Part shown: positions 9,625 to 19,880 of the stretch, piece by piece
How positions within the stretch are numbered: position 1 is the stretch's first letter
Layout of the letters: every line of letters starts with the position of its first letter
Source of the DNA: Hyalella azteca
Lineage: Eukaryota > Arthropoda > Malacostraca > Amphipoda > Hyalellidae
Assembly (NCBI RefSeq): GCF_000764305.2
Contig: NW_025947139.1
Coordinates: forward strand, 46,990 to 110,989
DNA: 64,000 bases
Direction of reading: 5' to 3'
Made by a program: the position numbers and the translations under genes
Notes under the pieces: model-generated
Database searches by the model: none
Told to the model about the DNA's origin: nothing
Seen by the model: only the letters and a program-made list of their open reading frames with translations

Positions 9625-11441
9625 CAGGGGTATGATTACTGATTGGATCCTGTCCGGGTGGAGGAGTTTTAGGCTTTATTGACAAGGATGTGGGGGCGGC
9701 GGTGCGTTCCGGGTGTTTCGTTTCTTCATCCCCCCCCACTTGCGCATCTCCCTGTGGAAAGATCTCCAGCACGTTGGAAGTGCGATGGGAGAGGGATTTA
9801 TTCAGGATGTCACTGCAGAGTTCAGGTACGTGGGTGACTCGTTCCAGCGAGCGCACCCTGTGAGCCACGTCAGTGTTTGTAACTTTCTTTACCTTCTCTC
9901 TACGAGGATCATCTTCGGCTGTATAAGCACCGCTTTGGTGGCGTTGGTTTTGCGGTTCTGGTTTCGGCATTTGTGCTTTTGATGTTTCATGCGAGGGGGA
10001 AGTGCTGCTTTGTATTCGCTTCCTCGTTGCGTTGCTTGCAAGAGGTTCTTTCAGTGGGGATTTAGGTGCAGCATTTGGGCGAGTGTGAAATTTGTACGCG
10101 GGTGTTTCCCGGTGCTCTGAGGTTGTAGCTACGGGTTTTCAACTCGGGTTCTCAGTGTCTGCTGTGCATGTCTGGGTAGTTCCATCGCATTTATCCACCG
10201 CAGGCACCGTTGGTCTTGGAGGCTCATTTCGCTTTGGTAATTCGGTGCATGGGGTTATGGTTTGTCGGGTTGCTTCGGCAAAGGTCATCCGTGTGTTGAC
10301 GTATCGGCTCCTTACCATATGCCTGGCTTGTCCGTAGCTTAAATGCGTTCTTTTGTTAGGGTGGCTATTATTCTTCCATTTTGTAAATGGGACATGTGGT
10401 GGAGCTGGCAGGATGTGGTTTTCCGCTATTGTAATGCATTTGACTGGGTTAGTACAGGGCAGTTCATGTTGGCTATGAGCGCAACAGGCGCAAATGGCAG
10501 CGGGCCTGCGGCATGTCGCCAATCCGTGGTCATGGCCCTGACATCTGAAGCATCGGCGAGGCCTCGGGATGTAAAGTCGTACTTGACAGTGCGTCCAGCC
10601 AACTGCAACGTGTGACGGAAGTTGGCAGCCATTGAAGGTCAGTATATAAACCGTGGTGGGCACCAGTACACCGTGCTCCCTTTTCCATGTACGATATACG
10701 GCCTTGACACCGTGCTGACTCAATTCTGTTAGTAAATCTTCGTCTGTATAATTCGGGCGATTAGGTTACCAGATCGTGCCGCGAGTCTCATTCGAGTTTT
10801 TCGTGGGGAGCAGATGTAACTGGTACATTGGTTAAAGTCTTTATGGTAGTTATGGTTTGGCTCTGTTGGTAGTTTGCGACCTCAACAAGGAGTGCTCCAT
10901 TCCTGGTTTCAGTGATCTTAGTTGGTTTGCCCTTTAGAGTTCTTTGTATTTTTCTGTTGTCTCTCATAACGTCGATGCCGATGCCGGAGAGGTGGCGGCC
11001 GTTATTGGCTGATATCGTGAAGAACTTAATCTGTTGTTTGGGCGCTTGTCCAGAGGGCTCATTCGGATTTTACAAGGTACTGGATCTCCGGTGCGGGCAG
11101 GTATTCGTTCGTCTGGTCCTCGCTCCTGATTTCGCGCTATCATGATATTCTCGGTTTCGGTCAGGTTCATATGGTTCTGTAGTCAGTTCTTGTTGTTCAT
11201 CTGTCCGCTGACTCCTGCTCTCGATAGTCGAGGGTAGCGGCTCGGCCGTTTCGGTGGTTGAAGAGGTCGTGGTTGGTTCTATTGGGGAGAGCTGAGTCTG
11301 TGCCGGGAAAATAGTTGAGAGGGGCGCGTTCTTCGGAGAGTTTATTGCAGTTAACACGGTGTTTGCTTTCGTCCGATAGATACGTTGACAGGCATCCAAT
11401 TTAATGGCCTCCAATAAGGGGATCCCTACACTCGGGCACAC
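9587..11441 (-). pseudogene. LINE ORF1 (gag-like, zinc knuckles)
   Basis: The ORF1 protein binds element RNA. Antisense open segments are, in order, 11441-11070 (Pro/Thr/Ser-rich), 11170-10964, 10723-10139 and 9970-9587, in changing frames. The third contains two zinc knuckles, CFRCQGHDHGLATC (C-x2-C-x4-H-x4-C) and CACCAHSQHELPC. The last is a Pro-rich tail overlapping the endonuclease start. A frameshift near 11.1 kb and stops between 10.72 and 10.96 kb disrupt it. Order and composition fit I/Jockey ORF1. Confidence 0.8.
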
Positions 11442-11616
11442 GCAGTCCCGACGGGACCCCTCATACGCTCTGATATAGCTTTGGTTGTCCCAAACTCAGC
11501 AGGTTATGCGCTTGACTAGTGTTGCACACGGGCGCCACTCCAGCTGCGCAACGTTCAAGCAGCCTCCCGCCTGTCAGGGAGTCCCTCGGCTAACCCTTGC
11601 CACACGTGACTATTAA

Positions 11617-12505
11617 GGGGAGCGTCTGGGTCAAAATTTATCTCTGCTATTTACGAACGGATCACTCTGAAACCTGGTACACTCATGTAAAACAGAAAAA
11701 TATCTTTCTGCTCGTGTGCATTTTACGAAAAAATGAAAGAAAACATGAAATTCTCAGAAAAAGGACAAAAAAGGGGTACTTTAGAAAATCTATCTCCTCC
11801 TGGGATTGTCAAGCTACAACATCGAGACATTTCGATCGATGCGTAAAGTCTTTATCTATAAAACGACGTAGGCGTTTTTTCGATTGCCAATTTTTGTGAG
11901 TGTGGGGGCATTTTTCGTAAAGTTTTTGGAAATTTTTCGATTATACCCCTTTCCACTTTTTGCAGAATAAAATACAAACTACAACGAAATTATAAAGACG
12001 CCTACGTTTTTTTATCTTTTCCTTGCGAATCGAACGGTATGTCTCATTGTTGCAGCTTGAAAACTCTAGGAGGTGATAGGTTTGCAGTGAGAGCACATGC
12101 AACTCTTCTAGATAGCCCGACAAACCCCCGAGCGGTTCCGGCGCGCTATATAAAGGCATTTATGGTAGAAACGATTCTCAAGCAAGGCGTTATTTGAGTT
12201 CAAAGTCGTCCGTCACCAATGACAGATGAACTGCATTGACACCTTTCCCCATGATAGCACTTGGGTAACGAGCTCAGAGGGGACAGAGCACGCTCTTATG
12301 TGCTGACTGCTGACTCGTCGATTTATCCCGGTAGACATTTGTTGAAGAGCTCCACCACCCCTCTCCCTTTCGCGATCTGTCGTGAACGCATAAATCGACG
12401 TACAGAGATGGTTCTAGTACCGTTAGATGCGGCAGAATGTAAGCTTTAAGATGAGTTTAAAAACCGGAAAAGCCAAAAATTTTTATTTTGACCCAGACGC
12501 TCCCC
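11617..12505 (+). mobile_element. TTAA-flanked MITE, copy 1 (889 bp)
   Basis: The ends are inverted: GGGGAGCGTCTGGGTCAAAA on the left and TTTTGACCCAGACGCTCCCC on the right, a perfect match. Both are flanked by TTAA (11613-11616 and 12506-12509). A copy in opposite orientation lies at 49.2-50.1 kb. TTAA duplication points to a piggyBac-related source; Kolobok also uses TTAA. There is no transposase; the interior is AT-rich with short open frames only. Confidence 0.88.
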
Positions 12506-12676
12506 TTAAAGGTAGCGGGTCGGGTCTAGGTCCCCGCCAGGGTTCGTCAATCCAGCGAAAGGTCTTTGCTTATCCGAAAGAGAGCCAGACCATTATCAGA
12601 AAAGCGTTTTGCCATCTCAGTTGGTCTGGACTCTTCACCCGAGCCACTCGGCCATGATTGCATCTGAGACCGCACA
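12506..12676. repeat. 171-bp direct repeat, left copy
   Basis: TTAAAG followed by TAGCGGGTC...ACCGCACA is repeated at 13355-13525 with a period of 849 bp and roughly 90% identity. The pair brackets dispersed repeat copy B. The left copy begins within the TTAA that flanks the MITE. Confidence 0.9.
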
Positions 12677-13361
12677 CGTCAAATCAATTTATTTGAAATA
12701 CTTGCACACTAAGTCCAATTTTTCCAATGTCACCACCTGCACTGCTGATTGAGGATAGAATACCTGGAAAGCTAGTTGCGAGCTGCAACCTCGTAAATTT
12801 CACATTGAATTACAGCTGGTACGACGTTTTCGGTTACCTTGAGTGAACGTTTCATGATGTTGCTTCATTTCTATGCATGTTGCATTGCAGAAAGGTGGAG
12901 GGAGGACTGAACGTGATTGCTACAAAAGACTGATTGCTAGCCAAAGATAACCCTAGAGCTTTTTTCACTATCTTTGTAGGTGCCCCTGATCCTAAATACT
13001 GTGCCCATGTTCACAGGTGATCATTAAGGAAGCCTCATTTTCTCTAGTGACCGTCAGCAAATTCACATCGGATGCACATACTTTTAGATTCGCACATGTT
13101 CTGAAAACTGATGAAATGCTTGTGCTAGACACACTTGCACTACCTGAGCGTATGCCTTGGACAACGGATAATAAATCCAACTGTTAATCTTTTTCCGCCA
13201 GTTTTTTTTTCTTTATTTCTATGCGACTGACGCTTCCGGAGACGCATGTGTGACTTGCGGTGCGAGTAAGGCAAATATCAATTGGCACTTCGTGATTAAT
13301 TGTTGTAACTCTGTTCGCAGGGGACGGCTCTTTAATTGGCATTTTTCTAAAGCGTTAAAGC
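12677..13361 (-). repeat. Dispersed repeat, copy B
   Basis: This is a homologue of 2404-3175, same orientation, with short deletions (for example the segment after GTGATTGCTAC). It lies exactly between the two 171-bp direct repeats. Antisense it encodes the same Cys/Ser-rich segment with fewer stops (12992-13180). Confidence 0.85.
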
Positions 13362-13525
13362 TAGCGGGTCTGGTCTAGGTGCCCGCCAGGGTTCGTCAAT
13401 CCAGCGAAAGGTCTTTGCGTATCCGAAAGAGAGCCAGGCCGTTACCAGAAGAGCGTTTTGCCATCTCACTTGGTCTGGAATCTTCACCCGAGCCACTCGG
13501 CCATGATTGCATCTGAGACCGCACA
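13355..13525. repeat. 171-bp direct repeat, right copy
   Basis: This is the right partner of 12506-12676. After ACCGCACA the two copies diverge: the left continues into the dispersed repeat, the right into unrelated GC-rich sequence. No TG...CA ends or primer-binding site were seen, so an LTR is not supported. Confidence 0.9.
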
Positions 13526-15041
13526 GCCTCGGGGCTCATCGAGCCCCCGCCCCCCACGACAAGGGCGAAATGTCACGGGGGTGAATTGGGCATCCATGTC
13601 AGCTGGAACGTGTACTAGTAGGCACTGGAGACAGAAGTTACAATGCATCACTTCCGGTCGGAACCTCTGCCACGAATTCGAATATCGATCACAAAGGAAA
13701 ATTGCTCCTGAGGTGTCGAAATATTCAAAATTTAAAATAAATAATAATAATGCATTCATGATGTTAAACCAACACACCTGTGCTTCAGTAACCGCTGATG
13801 TACCTTCTTGTCACAGCTGATGTACCGAAGCTTATGTACCTTCGACAGCTTCTTGACAAGAAATTTCATGAATGAGCATCTCGCACAGTGCCACAGCAGG
13901 AGGAAAGGAAGATAGGTCACTATGTTCAGCAACAGTCTCGTGCGAACGTGCATTGCCTTTTTTCATCAGTACCATCAACAGAGAACAAAAACCGTCATCT
14001 AGGGTTCTAGAAGGCGTGACCCACGGCGATGATATTAGAAGGAAGACTGTACCTTTGTGCTTGAAAACAGGTAAGTAATGCCGAGCACTTTTTTAATCCA
14101 GACAATTCATGGCTCTTGCATTGCTGACCAGTGAGCAATCGAGTATTTTTATTAATTTGAGGTAGATGTTAACAGTTAACATTCAGTCAATTGCTGTCGT
14201 AAATAAAGGCTTTGAATAGCATACGAGTGTGTGAGTTATGTATTCGAAGTAATTTTTGGTCGCAGATCGCCGGAGTAATAATACCGGAAATCATAATGGC
14301 CAGCGACAATTTTATGAAGGTGGACTAACTTTACTCCAAAGTATACAATATGAAAATATTCTTAGAGGTTAAGAATATTTTTGACACATTCTTTTTTACG
14401 AACTGTACGGAATAATATGACTTTCTTTGTAACGTATCCTTGGTTAGCTGTAAAATCCACTTCACAGCACTTAAGCAATGCTTCTTTCAGTGCTTTTTGT
14501 GTCCCTGTAGCCTTTCGATTTAATTTGCCATGTGACAATCCAAATGAAGCCACTCGGCTTCAGTTTACAACTGAAGCCACGCAGCGCCACTCCTCCAGTC
14601 TAAATATCTATTAACGCATAAAATAAATCGTGCGACCGTGTCGTATATCTTGTATTCAGCAATGATACAGATAAAATGGAACAAGTTTGACCGATTTGAC
14701 GGATGCCCCACGCGTTAAAACTTGTCAGTCTTGCATGAACCCAAAGCTCTCAACCGACCGTCTTTTCCAGGTTTTTTGAGACCTCCAAACTACACCCATG
14801 TCTGAAATATGGAAACAGTTGCAGTATTATATGTTATATTCACCTCATAAGCGGGTTGTTGCAGTAAAAATTGTTTCAATCCTGTAGAGGCAGAATATGT
14901 GCTGCTCTGTTTGCTTCTGATTCTCATCAGTCATTTTGCCAGATCTGAAAAAAGTTGACTGTCCAACCCTCCAACACCTATTTACGATAATTCTGTCCTA
15001 CCCAGTCAAAAAAGAAAGGCGTTTCGCGGATGTGTAAGGAT
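13526..15041. other. Unassigned stretch with one splice-framed exon candidate
   Basis: No gene family was recognised. At 13970-14070 a 101-bp segment has a good acceptor before it (pyrimidine-rich CCTTTTTTCATCAG) and a strong donor after it (GTAAGT). In one frame it is open and reads TINREQKPSSRVLEGVTHGD, continuing to the donor. This could be a real internal exon of a gene extending beyond this stretch, or chance. Nothing else stands out. Confidence 0.3.
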
Positions 15042-15549
15042 AGATTGAGTTCGAGACCGTGGACGAGACGCCCGCGTATCATCTCGAGATCGACGAAGCA
15101 TCCACATTTTAAACGCGCTCTATCGCTCCCCTGCCCTGAGCTGCAAGCGGCCTCGAGATGTGTCTTGAAGCCCGTTTACACTAGGGGCAACGATATGGTC
15201 GGTGAGACGGGTGTCAAGCGCTTGCAGTGCCTGACGCCCACAACCGTTCACACTTATTTCTATACGCGGTAACTCGCGACCGCGCGCTTTGAAGATTAGT
15301 TGCTAGTTAGACGTCAGTGACCACAGTGAGGATGGATGTATCCGAATTTAAGCTCTGTGCCATTGTTCTCGGGTGTGCTGCTGTGAAGAAAAGATGTAGG
15401 GGTCGCCGTATTTGGGTAATAAAATGGTTGCAAAAAATAGAAGAGAGTGGCTCACAGAATAACATTTTGAAATAATTATCGATTTAAATGCATCAGACTA
15501 GCCATTGACTGTCTCAAAATGGGTCCAATTACCCATCCCCAACATGAGA
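15042..15549 (+). repeat. 0.5 kb direct repeat, copy 1
   Basis: The segment from AGATTGAGTTCGAGAC to CCATCCCCAACATGAGA recurs at 16104-16562. It contains the Harbinger-like terminus AAGCCCGTTTACACTAGGGG and a transposase start. Copy 1 has about 47 bp (around 15304-15350, including the ATG) that copy 2 lacks. The two copies bracket an RT fragment. Confidence 0.9.
15332..15475 (+). pseudogene. Harbinger-like transposase N-terminus (47 codons)
   Basis: From the ATG at 15332 the frame reads MDVSEFKLCAIVLGCAAVKK, then a basic stretch, then RRIWVIKWLQKIEESGS, and a TAA at 15473. The hydrophobic start, basic run and tryptophan-containing W-V-x-x-W-L-Q motif are characteristic of HARBI1-like proteins. 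The catalytic domain is absent. The sequence is homologous to the start-less copy at 8.5 kb on the other strand and to the ATG-deleted copy in the second direct repeat. Confidence 0.65.
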
Positions 15550-16020
15550 ATACAAGAAGAAGAGGTTCTCAAGCGCCTTATCGCTGTAAATCCAAACAAG
15601 TCATGTGGACCAGACGATTTCCACCCCAGATTACTCAAAAAGTTAGGCCCTCTGACGTCACTTTTTCGAAAAACTTTGAACGAAGGAATGTTGCCGGCTG
15701 ACTGGAAAGAAGCTCAAGTGACACCATTGTTCAAAAAAGGTGACAAAAGCTGCCCGGGCAACTATCGCCTTGTCAGTTTGACAAGTGTCGTTTGCAAGGT
15801 AATGAAATCTGTTGTGAGGGATCGATTGATCGAGCATTTGACTGCTAATAATCTCCTATCAGACTGTCAACATAGCTTTATTGCCGGGAGATCCTGCACC
15901 ACTAACCTCTTGTCGACTCTGAACGAATGGACTCGCTTGCTGGACGAAAGGGAGCCAGTAGACGCAGTGTACCTCGATTTTGCCAAGGCATTTGACAGTG
16001 TAGCCAGAAGTGGAACCGAG
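15550..16020 (+). pseudogene. LINE RT fragment, family A (N-terminal half)
   Basis: This open fragment of the same RT family as 31.8-33.6 kb contains, in order, EEEVLKRLIAVNPNKSCGPD, PADWKEAQVTPLFKKGD, NYRLVSLTSVVCKVM, CTTNLLSTLNEWTRLLDER and the palm motif VYLDFAKAFDSV. Homology stops there, after motif A and before the VPQG and YADD motifs. The frame then runs on into unrelated sequence to 16110. It lies between two 0.5 kb direct repeats, so the truncation probably happened before or during that duplication. Confidence 0.85.
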
Positions 16021-16103
16021 TATCCTGAAATCACTCTCAGATACAGCCACGTCGCACTGTTCAGCATGGAGGCGCACGGAAGAATGAGGAGGCTTGGCGA
16101 GAG

Positions 16104-16562
16104 AGATTGAGTTCGAGACACGCGGACGAGACGCCCGCGTAACATCTCGAGATCGACGAAGTATCCACATTTTAAACGCGCTCTATCGCTCCCCTGCCCT
16201 GAGCTGCAAGCGGCCTCGAGATGTGTCTTGAAGCCCGTTTACATTAGGGGCAACGATATGGTCGGTGAGACGGGTGTCAAGCGCTTGCAGTGCCTGACGC
16301 CCACAACAGTTCACACTTATTTCTATACGCGGTAGCTCGCGACCGCGCGCTTCGAAGATTAGTTGCTCTGGGCCATTGTTCTCGGGTGTGCTGTTGTGAA
16401 GAAAAGATGTAGGGGTCGCCGTATTTGGGTGAAAAAATGGTTGCAAAAAATAGAAGAGAGTGGCTCACATAATTAAATTTTCAAACAATTATCGATTTAA
16501 ATGCATCAGACTAGCCACTGACTGACTCAAAATGGCTCCAATTACCCATCCCCAATATGAGA
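16104..16562 (+). repeat. 0.5 kb direct repeat, copy 2
   Basis: This is the partner of 15042-15549, about 95% identical by eye, lacking the roughly 47 bp with the transposase ATG. It again ends CCATCCCCAATATGAGA. The sequence before it (from AGCCACGTCGCACTG) is not present in front of copy 1. Confidence 0.9.
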
Positions 16563-16619
16563 CTGGCGGCCTTCCTTTGCCCGCTCACCTGGACCTGGCT
16601 TTCGCTCAGTTCCTAGCAA

Positions 16620-16980
16620 GCGCCATCCAACCCTCTAATCCACATTGGCTCTGCTCCCCTCGTGGACCGTCCTCATAAAAACCTACCTTATGTCTAGATT
16701 CGGCCACATTGTTGCGCCCTTTCTAACAAATGGCATCATGTCCGCCGGTGCCTATGGAGAGGCTAAGCGCTCCCTTCGCAGGGAGATCTCCTCCAGAGTA
16801 ATGACCGCTGAGAACAACGCTGTACCTGCGATCACACCAGTCACCACCTCCGATTGCATCAGAAGAGGCCTCGCTTCCTCTCCCCTACCGCGCTGCACTA
16901 TCCCAGCTCCGCTCGGAATATTGTAGTACTCTGGCGTCCTCACTGCTTAGCTTTATTCTACTTGACTAGCGTTTCCGTCT
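16620..16980 (+). pseudogene. Jockey/I-type ORF2 C-terminal fragment
   Basis: In one frame, 16864-16950 reads ASLPLPYRAALSQLRSEYCS followed by TLASSLLSF. This resembles the region after RNase H or RT in insect LINEs, where an A-L-x-Q-L-R-S-x-x-C-x-x-L motif precedes a zinc motif (expected C-P-x-C, not present here). The upstream part is weaker. The fragment is short and degenerate. Confidence 0.4.
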
Positions 16981-17065
16981 CTGATTTTATAATTGGTATG
17001 TGATTTCAGGTCATCTCAAGCTTATGCTGTAATTTCATGTTATGTATCATTAGTGTGTCGATTAA

Positions 17066-17807
17066 GGGTCGCCTGCCGAAGACCACCACTGCCCTGGATG
17101 TAATGGACTATCATGACTCCTGCCCTCCGGAACGTAGCCTCCAACACTTCTGGAAAATCATATAGGCAGCCGAAAGCCACCAGACAGAACGAATCAATTG
17201 AATTAGACCAATCAGCCCTCAGGAGAAACAGCCGGCGATCGAATGGCCTAGCATCGTCCGCCGCACCGCGAAAAAAATCTACACCACTCGGACGTAGCGC
17301 GCCGGAGCCTTGCAGCGAATGTGATATCCGCCACCAAGCCGTCCGTATCTAGGCAGTGCGTCGAACCAGCCCTCGGTCGAACGCCAGCGGGTCGAACGCT
17401 CCAGCCGACTGCTAACCCAACCTAACCTAACCTAACCTGACTCAGCCAGTCGCACGGCTCTTTCGACCGACGGCCAGGTGATGCACGGCAGGTTTTATGC
17501 GGGGCCGGAGGTGGGCAAAGCCAAGTGGTCGCAGGCTGTTGCGCGCAAGTTCCAATTCGAGCGGTGGCCAGGGTATGAAGTGATGCTTCTACGCAACGTT
17601 CAGTGGTGGACGGCCATTCGACCATAGGCTATTCGACCTCGTGTCTGGGGGGTGTAGAGCTAAAATATTCAAAGCAGAAGGATGTCAAGGATCGGTTACG
17701 GATAGAAGGTTCCATTCACGGCTGATTGGTGGATGTCCGGAGAGATCCAAGGCGTTCGATTCAGGGCTTATTGGTGTACAAAATTTGTGGTGCACGGCTG
17801 CGCTCCC
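17066..17807. mobile_element. GGG...CCC element with 8-bp TSD, copy 2 (742 bp)
   Basis: Flanked by a perfect 8-bp duplication TCGATTAA (17058-17065 and 17808-17815). It starts GGGTCGCCTGCCGAAGACC and ends CACGGCTGCGCTCCC; reverse-complemented, the right end (GGGAGCGCAGCCGTGCACC) is an imperfect match to the left. It shares both ends and most of its interior with the 403-bp copy at 41.27 kb but has about 180 bp extra (near 17155-17335). No transposase was seen. An 8-bp TSD occurs in hAT, P and Merlin; the ends are not the CAG...CTG of hAT, so the superfamily is left open. Confidence 0.82.
17413..17439 (-). repeat. Short interstitial telomere-type repeat (CCTAA)n
   Basis: Three exact CCTAA units with flanking variants (CCCAA, CCTGA) lie inside the GGG...CCC element. 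TTAGG is the common arthropod telomere unit. The run is too short to call a former telomere. Confidence 0.6.
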
Positions 17808-17815
17808 TCGATTAA

Positions 17816-18655
17816 CCGTAATTAATGAAATAAGTTGAGCAGAAAGAATTTGACACTTTTTCTCGTCACTGTTTTCTAGTGGTTGAGTTTCTTATATATT
17901 TCAGCAATCTTACAGGCATTTCTTTAATGTTTGGAATTTTATGACGCAAGCGTAACATTTTTATTTCTTATCAAGTTTGCTGGACGTTCCTTGAGTTGAT
18001 AAAGTTTGTGTTGGTGAAGTCTGTTAATGAGTTAATAAAGTTTTTTAATTAGTTTGTAAAGTTTGTTGATGAATTGATCAAGTTTGTTAAGAGTTGATGA
18101 GAGTTAAAGTTGATAAAGTCATTGCGATAAAGTTTGAAACTCGATCCTGCATGCCATACTTTGAATCCTAAATCAAATCAAAGTAATTTACAAACAAGAG
18201 TCACGAGGTTCCACGGTCAGAGTTATTATCGGTGATAAATTTGAATGATTACAAAAACAAAATCCAAACTATGTTTGCATTGATTTTTCCACTTGCTCCT
18301 ATTTTCCATTTTTGTCTACACAGAAACAAACGGTTGCAGACATCTCAACTAGCTAAAACGCTCAATGTAGCTAAACGAAGCATTCCGAAACGTTGTTCGC
18401 CGTTTTCTCAACAATTGTTTCTAATTTTCGCTCAGCCAGCCACAGCCGCTGCAGCTAGGCGGATGTTGTCATGACAGGACCAATAATGAATACAGAAAAT
18501 TTACATGCAAGTTCGAATTTAAAAATTAACGAAAATTGATAATAGCTTAAATGTTTCTAAAAAATGCACAAATTAAAATGATTATGCTTTTGTGATATAA
18601 CGCACGCAAAAACACATCCACAATTAAGCTTTAGAGTTTTCATTTTCATCATTGG
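17816..18655. other. AT-rich stretch with degenerate TTGATAAAGTTTG repeats
   Basis: No gene was recognised. From about 17990 to 18140 the motif TTGATAAAGTTTG and variants recur irregularly (for example AAAGTTTGTTGATGAATTGA). The remainder is plain AT-rich sequence. Confidence 0.5.
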
Positions 18656-19030
18656 TGTCAGTTTTCCCGCGCATTCACCCAGTCAGAAATCGCCGCAGTC
18701 TGGAAGCCAGCCGCGGGTGAACTTGCCTGCGCCAACGCTCGCCCCCAGCGCAACGCCAGGGTGGTCAACAGCGCAGGAATGTCCGCAGCAGCGCAATATT
18801 GTGGCAGCGCTTCTCGACCTGGAGAGGGCCTGCTGCCGCAATCAGTCTGTCCCACCGCGAGCGACCAGGCCGGCAGACACTGCCAGCTTCCGCGCTATCG
18901 CGAAGGTGGTTGCCGCGATTGGCGGGACAGTTGCGCAAAATTCCCGCAGTCCAGAGGTGGCCGAACGTGAATTTCGAGCCAAAAAAAAATCCCTACGCCC
19001 TCCACTATATATATAGCTCCCCTACTTTGT
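18656..19030 (+). other. CpG-rich block followed by a TATA-like element
   Basis: About 300 bp of GC- and CpG-rich sequence (18670-18975) is followed by CTATATATATAGCTCCCC at 19002-19019 and then TACTTTGTGGAGTACAGC. The arrangement resembles an upstream region plus TATA box, with initiation expected about 30 bp downstream. Long open frames here owe much to GC content and no family was recognised. Low confidence as a promoter. Confidence 0.25.
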
Positions 19031-19680
19031 GGAGTACAGCGAACACATACAAAATTATAAAGCGAATTTTAATGCAGTCATTCTGAGATAAGAAGTATGA
19101 ACGAGTATAACAAATTATGACAGAAATAAAAAGATTTACATGTTCGGGCCGTTTATTAGAACCTCAAGTGCATATAAACATTTAAACTACAAAACATTTT
19201 TGGAGTAAAACGTAAAGCCTTACACATGGAGTTTAAGCAGTCGACAAACATAAATTAAGAAATCTATTCCAAAAGTGGTATAACTATATATTAGAACAAT
19301 ACACGATTACGTACGATAATGTAGCCCCTTCATTATATTCAAAATATACATACAAGCTTATTCCTGGTTTTTACAACAGCGTCAGCTAGAGGATAACATC
19401 ATCTCGTATAAATTGTAAATAATAAGCACCACAATACTTGAGAATCTAACTTAGTAATCAGTAGTCAAATACGCGAAGTGGAACTCTAAACTAGTTTGAA
19501 ATTTCTAAAATGAGTACTTCAGTTCAGTACTCAATGCATGAAACTCATCATCTCAGAACGGAAATTGATAATAGTTGAAAAGTTAATTTCAAGGGGAAAT
19601 AGTATACAAAATCACCATACTAAATGCAACTGCACGCATGACACACCATGATAACTTGGAATGTTTTCTGAGGGGTTTCC

Positions 19681-19709
19681 GCCACAACGCATCGGTGATG
19701 CGTTGTGGC
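19681..19709. repeat. Perfect 13-bp hairpin, 3-base loop
   Basis: GCCACAACGCATC and its complement GATGCGTTGTGGC are separated by GGT. No flanking element ends were identified. Confidence 0.9.
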
Positions 19710-19823
19710 TGTTTCCGTTAATCCAGCAAGTTTCACTGAACAAGCTCTGGTTTTAAGCGCGTAGTTTTCGCGGCGGCTTTCCACTGCCGAGGTAAACGTC
19801 GACACAGCTGGACACGTAGACTA

Positions 19824-19880
19824 GGCACAGCAGTTGACTTGTGGGACAGCAGTAGACTTGAGGCACAGCAGTTGGCTAGA
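19824..19880. repeat. 19-bp tandem repeat, three units
   Basis: The units GGCACAGCAGTTGACTTGT, GGGACAGCAGTAGACTTGA and GGCACAGCAGTTGGCTAGA follow one another without gaps. Confidence 0.85.

Larger units (their letters stand above)
5497..11600 (-). mobile_element. I-type LINE, degraded, antisense
   Basis: This is a roughly 5 kb non-LTR element on the minus strand, plus 1 kb of later insertion. In 5'-to-3' order it has ORF1 with CCHC knuckles (11.4-9.6 kb), endonuclease (9.6-8.98 kb), a linker, RT (7.58-6.88 kb), RNase H and a C-terminal zinc motif (6.64-5.87 kb), and a 3' UTR ending in a triplet repeat at 5497-5519. RNase H after RT is typical of the I group. The 5' end is not exactly defined; it must lie before the MITE at 11.61 kb. 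A Harbinger-like element interrupts it at 7.62-8.66 kb, and the RT sequence that should lie there is absent. Confidence 0.85.

Noticed and set aside
12506..13525. Short LTRs (171 bp) of a small retroelement
   Set aside because: Ends are TTAAAG...GCACA, there is no target duplication outside the pair, and the inside is a dispersed repeat without RT.
15042..16562. LTR retrotransposon formed by the 0.5 kb direct repeats
   Set aside because: No TG...CA ends, primer-binding site, polypurine tract, gag, protease or integrase; the enclosed RT is of LINE type.
17413..17439. Chromosome end suggested by CCTAA repeats
   Set aside because: Only three exact units, inside a transposable element with intact flanks and unrelated sequence on both sides.
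18717..19016. 99-codon gene in the CpG-rich block
   Set aside because: Several overlapping frames are open at once because of high GC content; no family resemblance.
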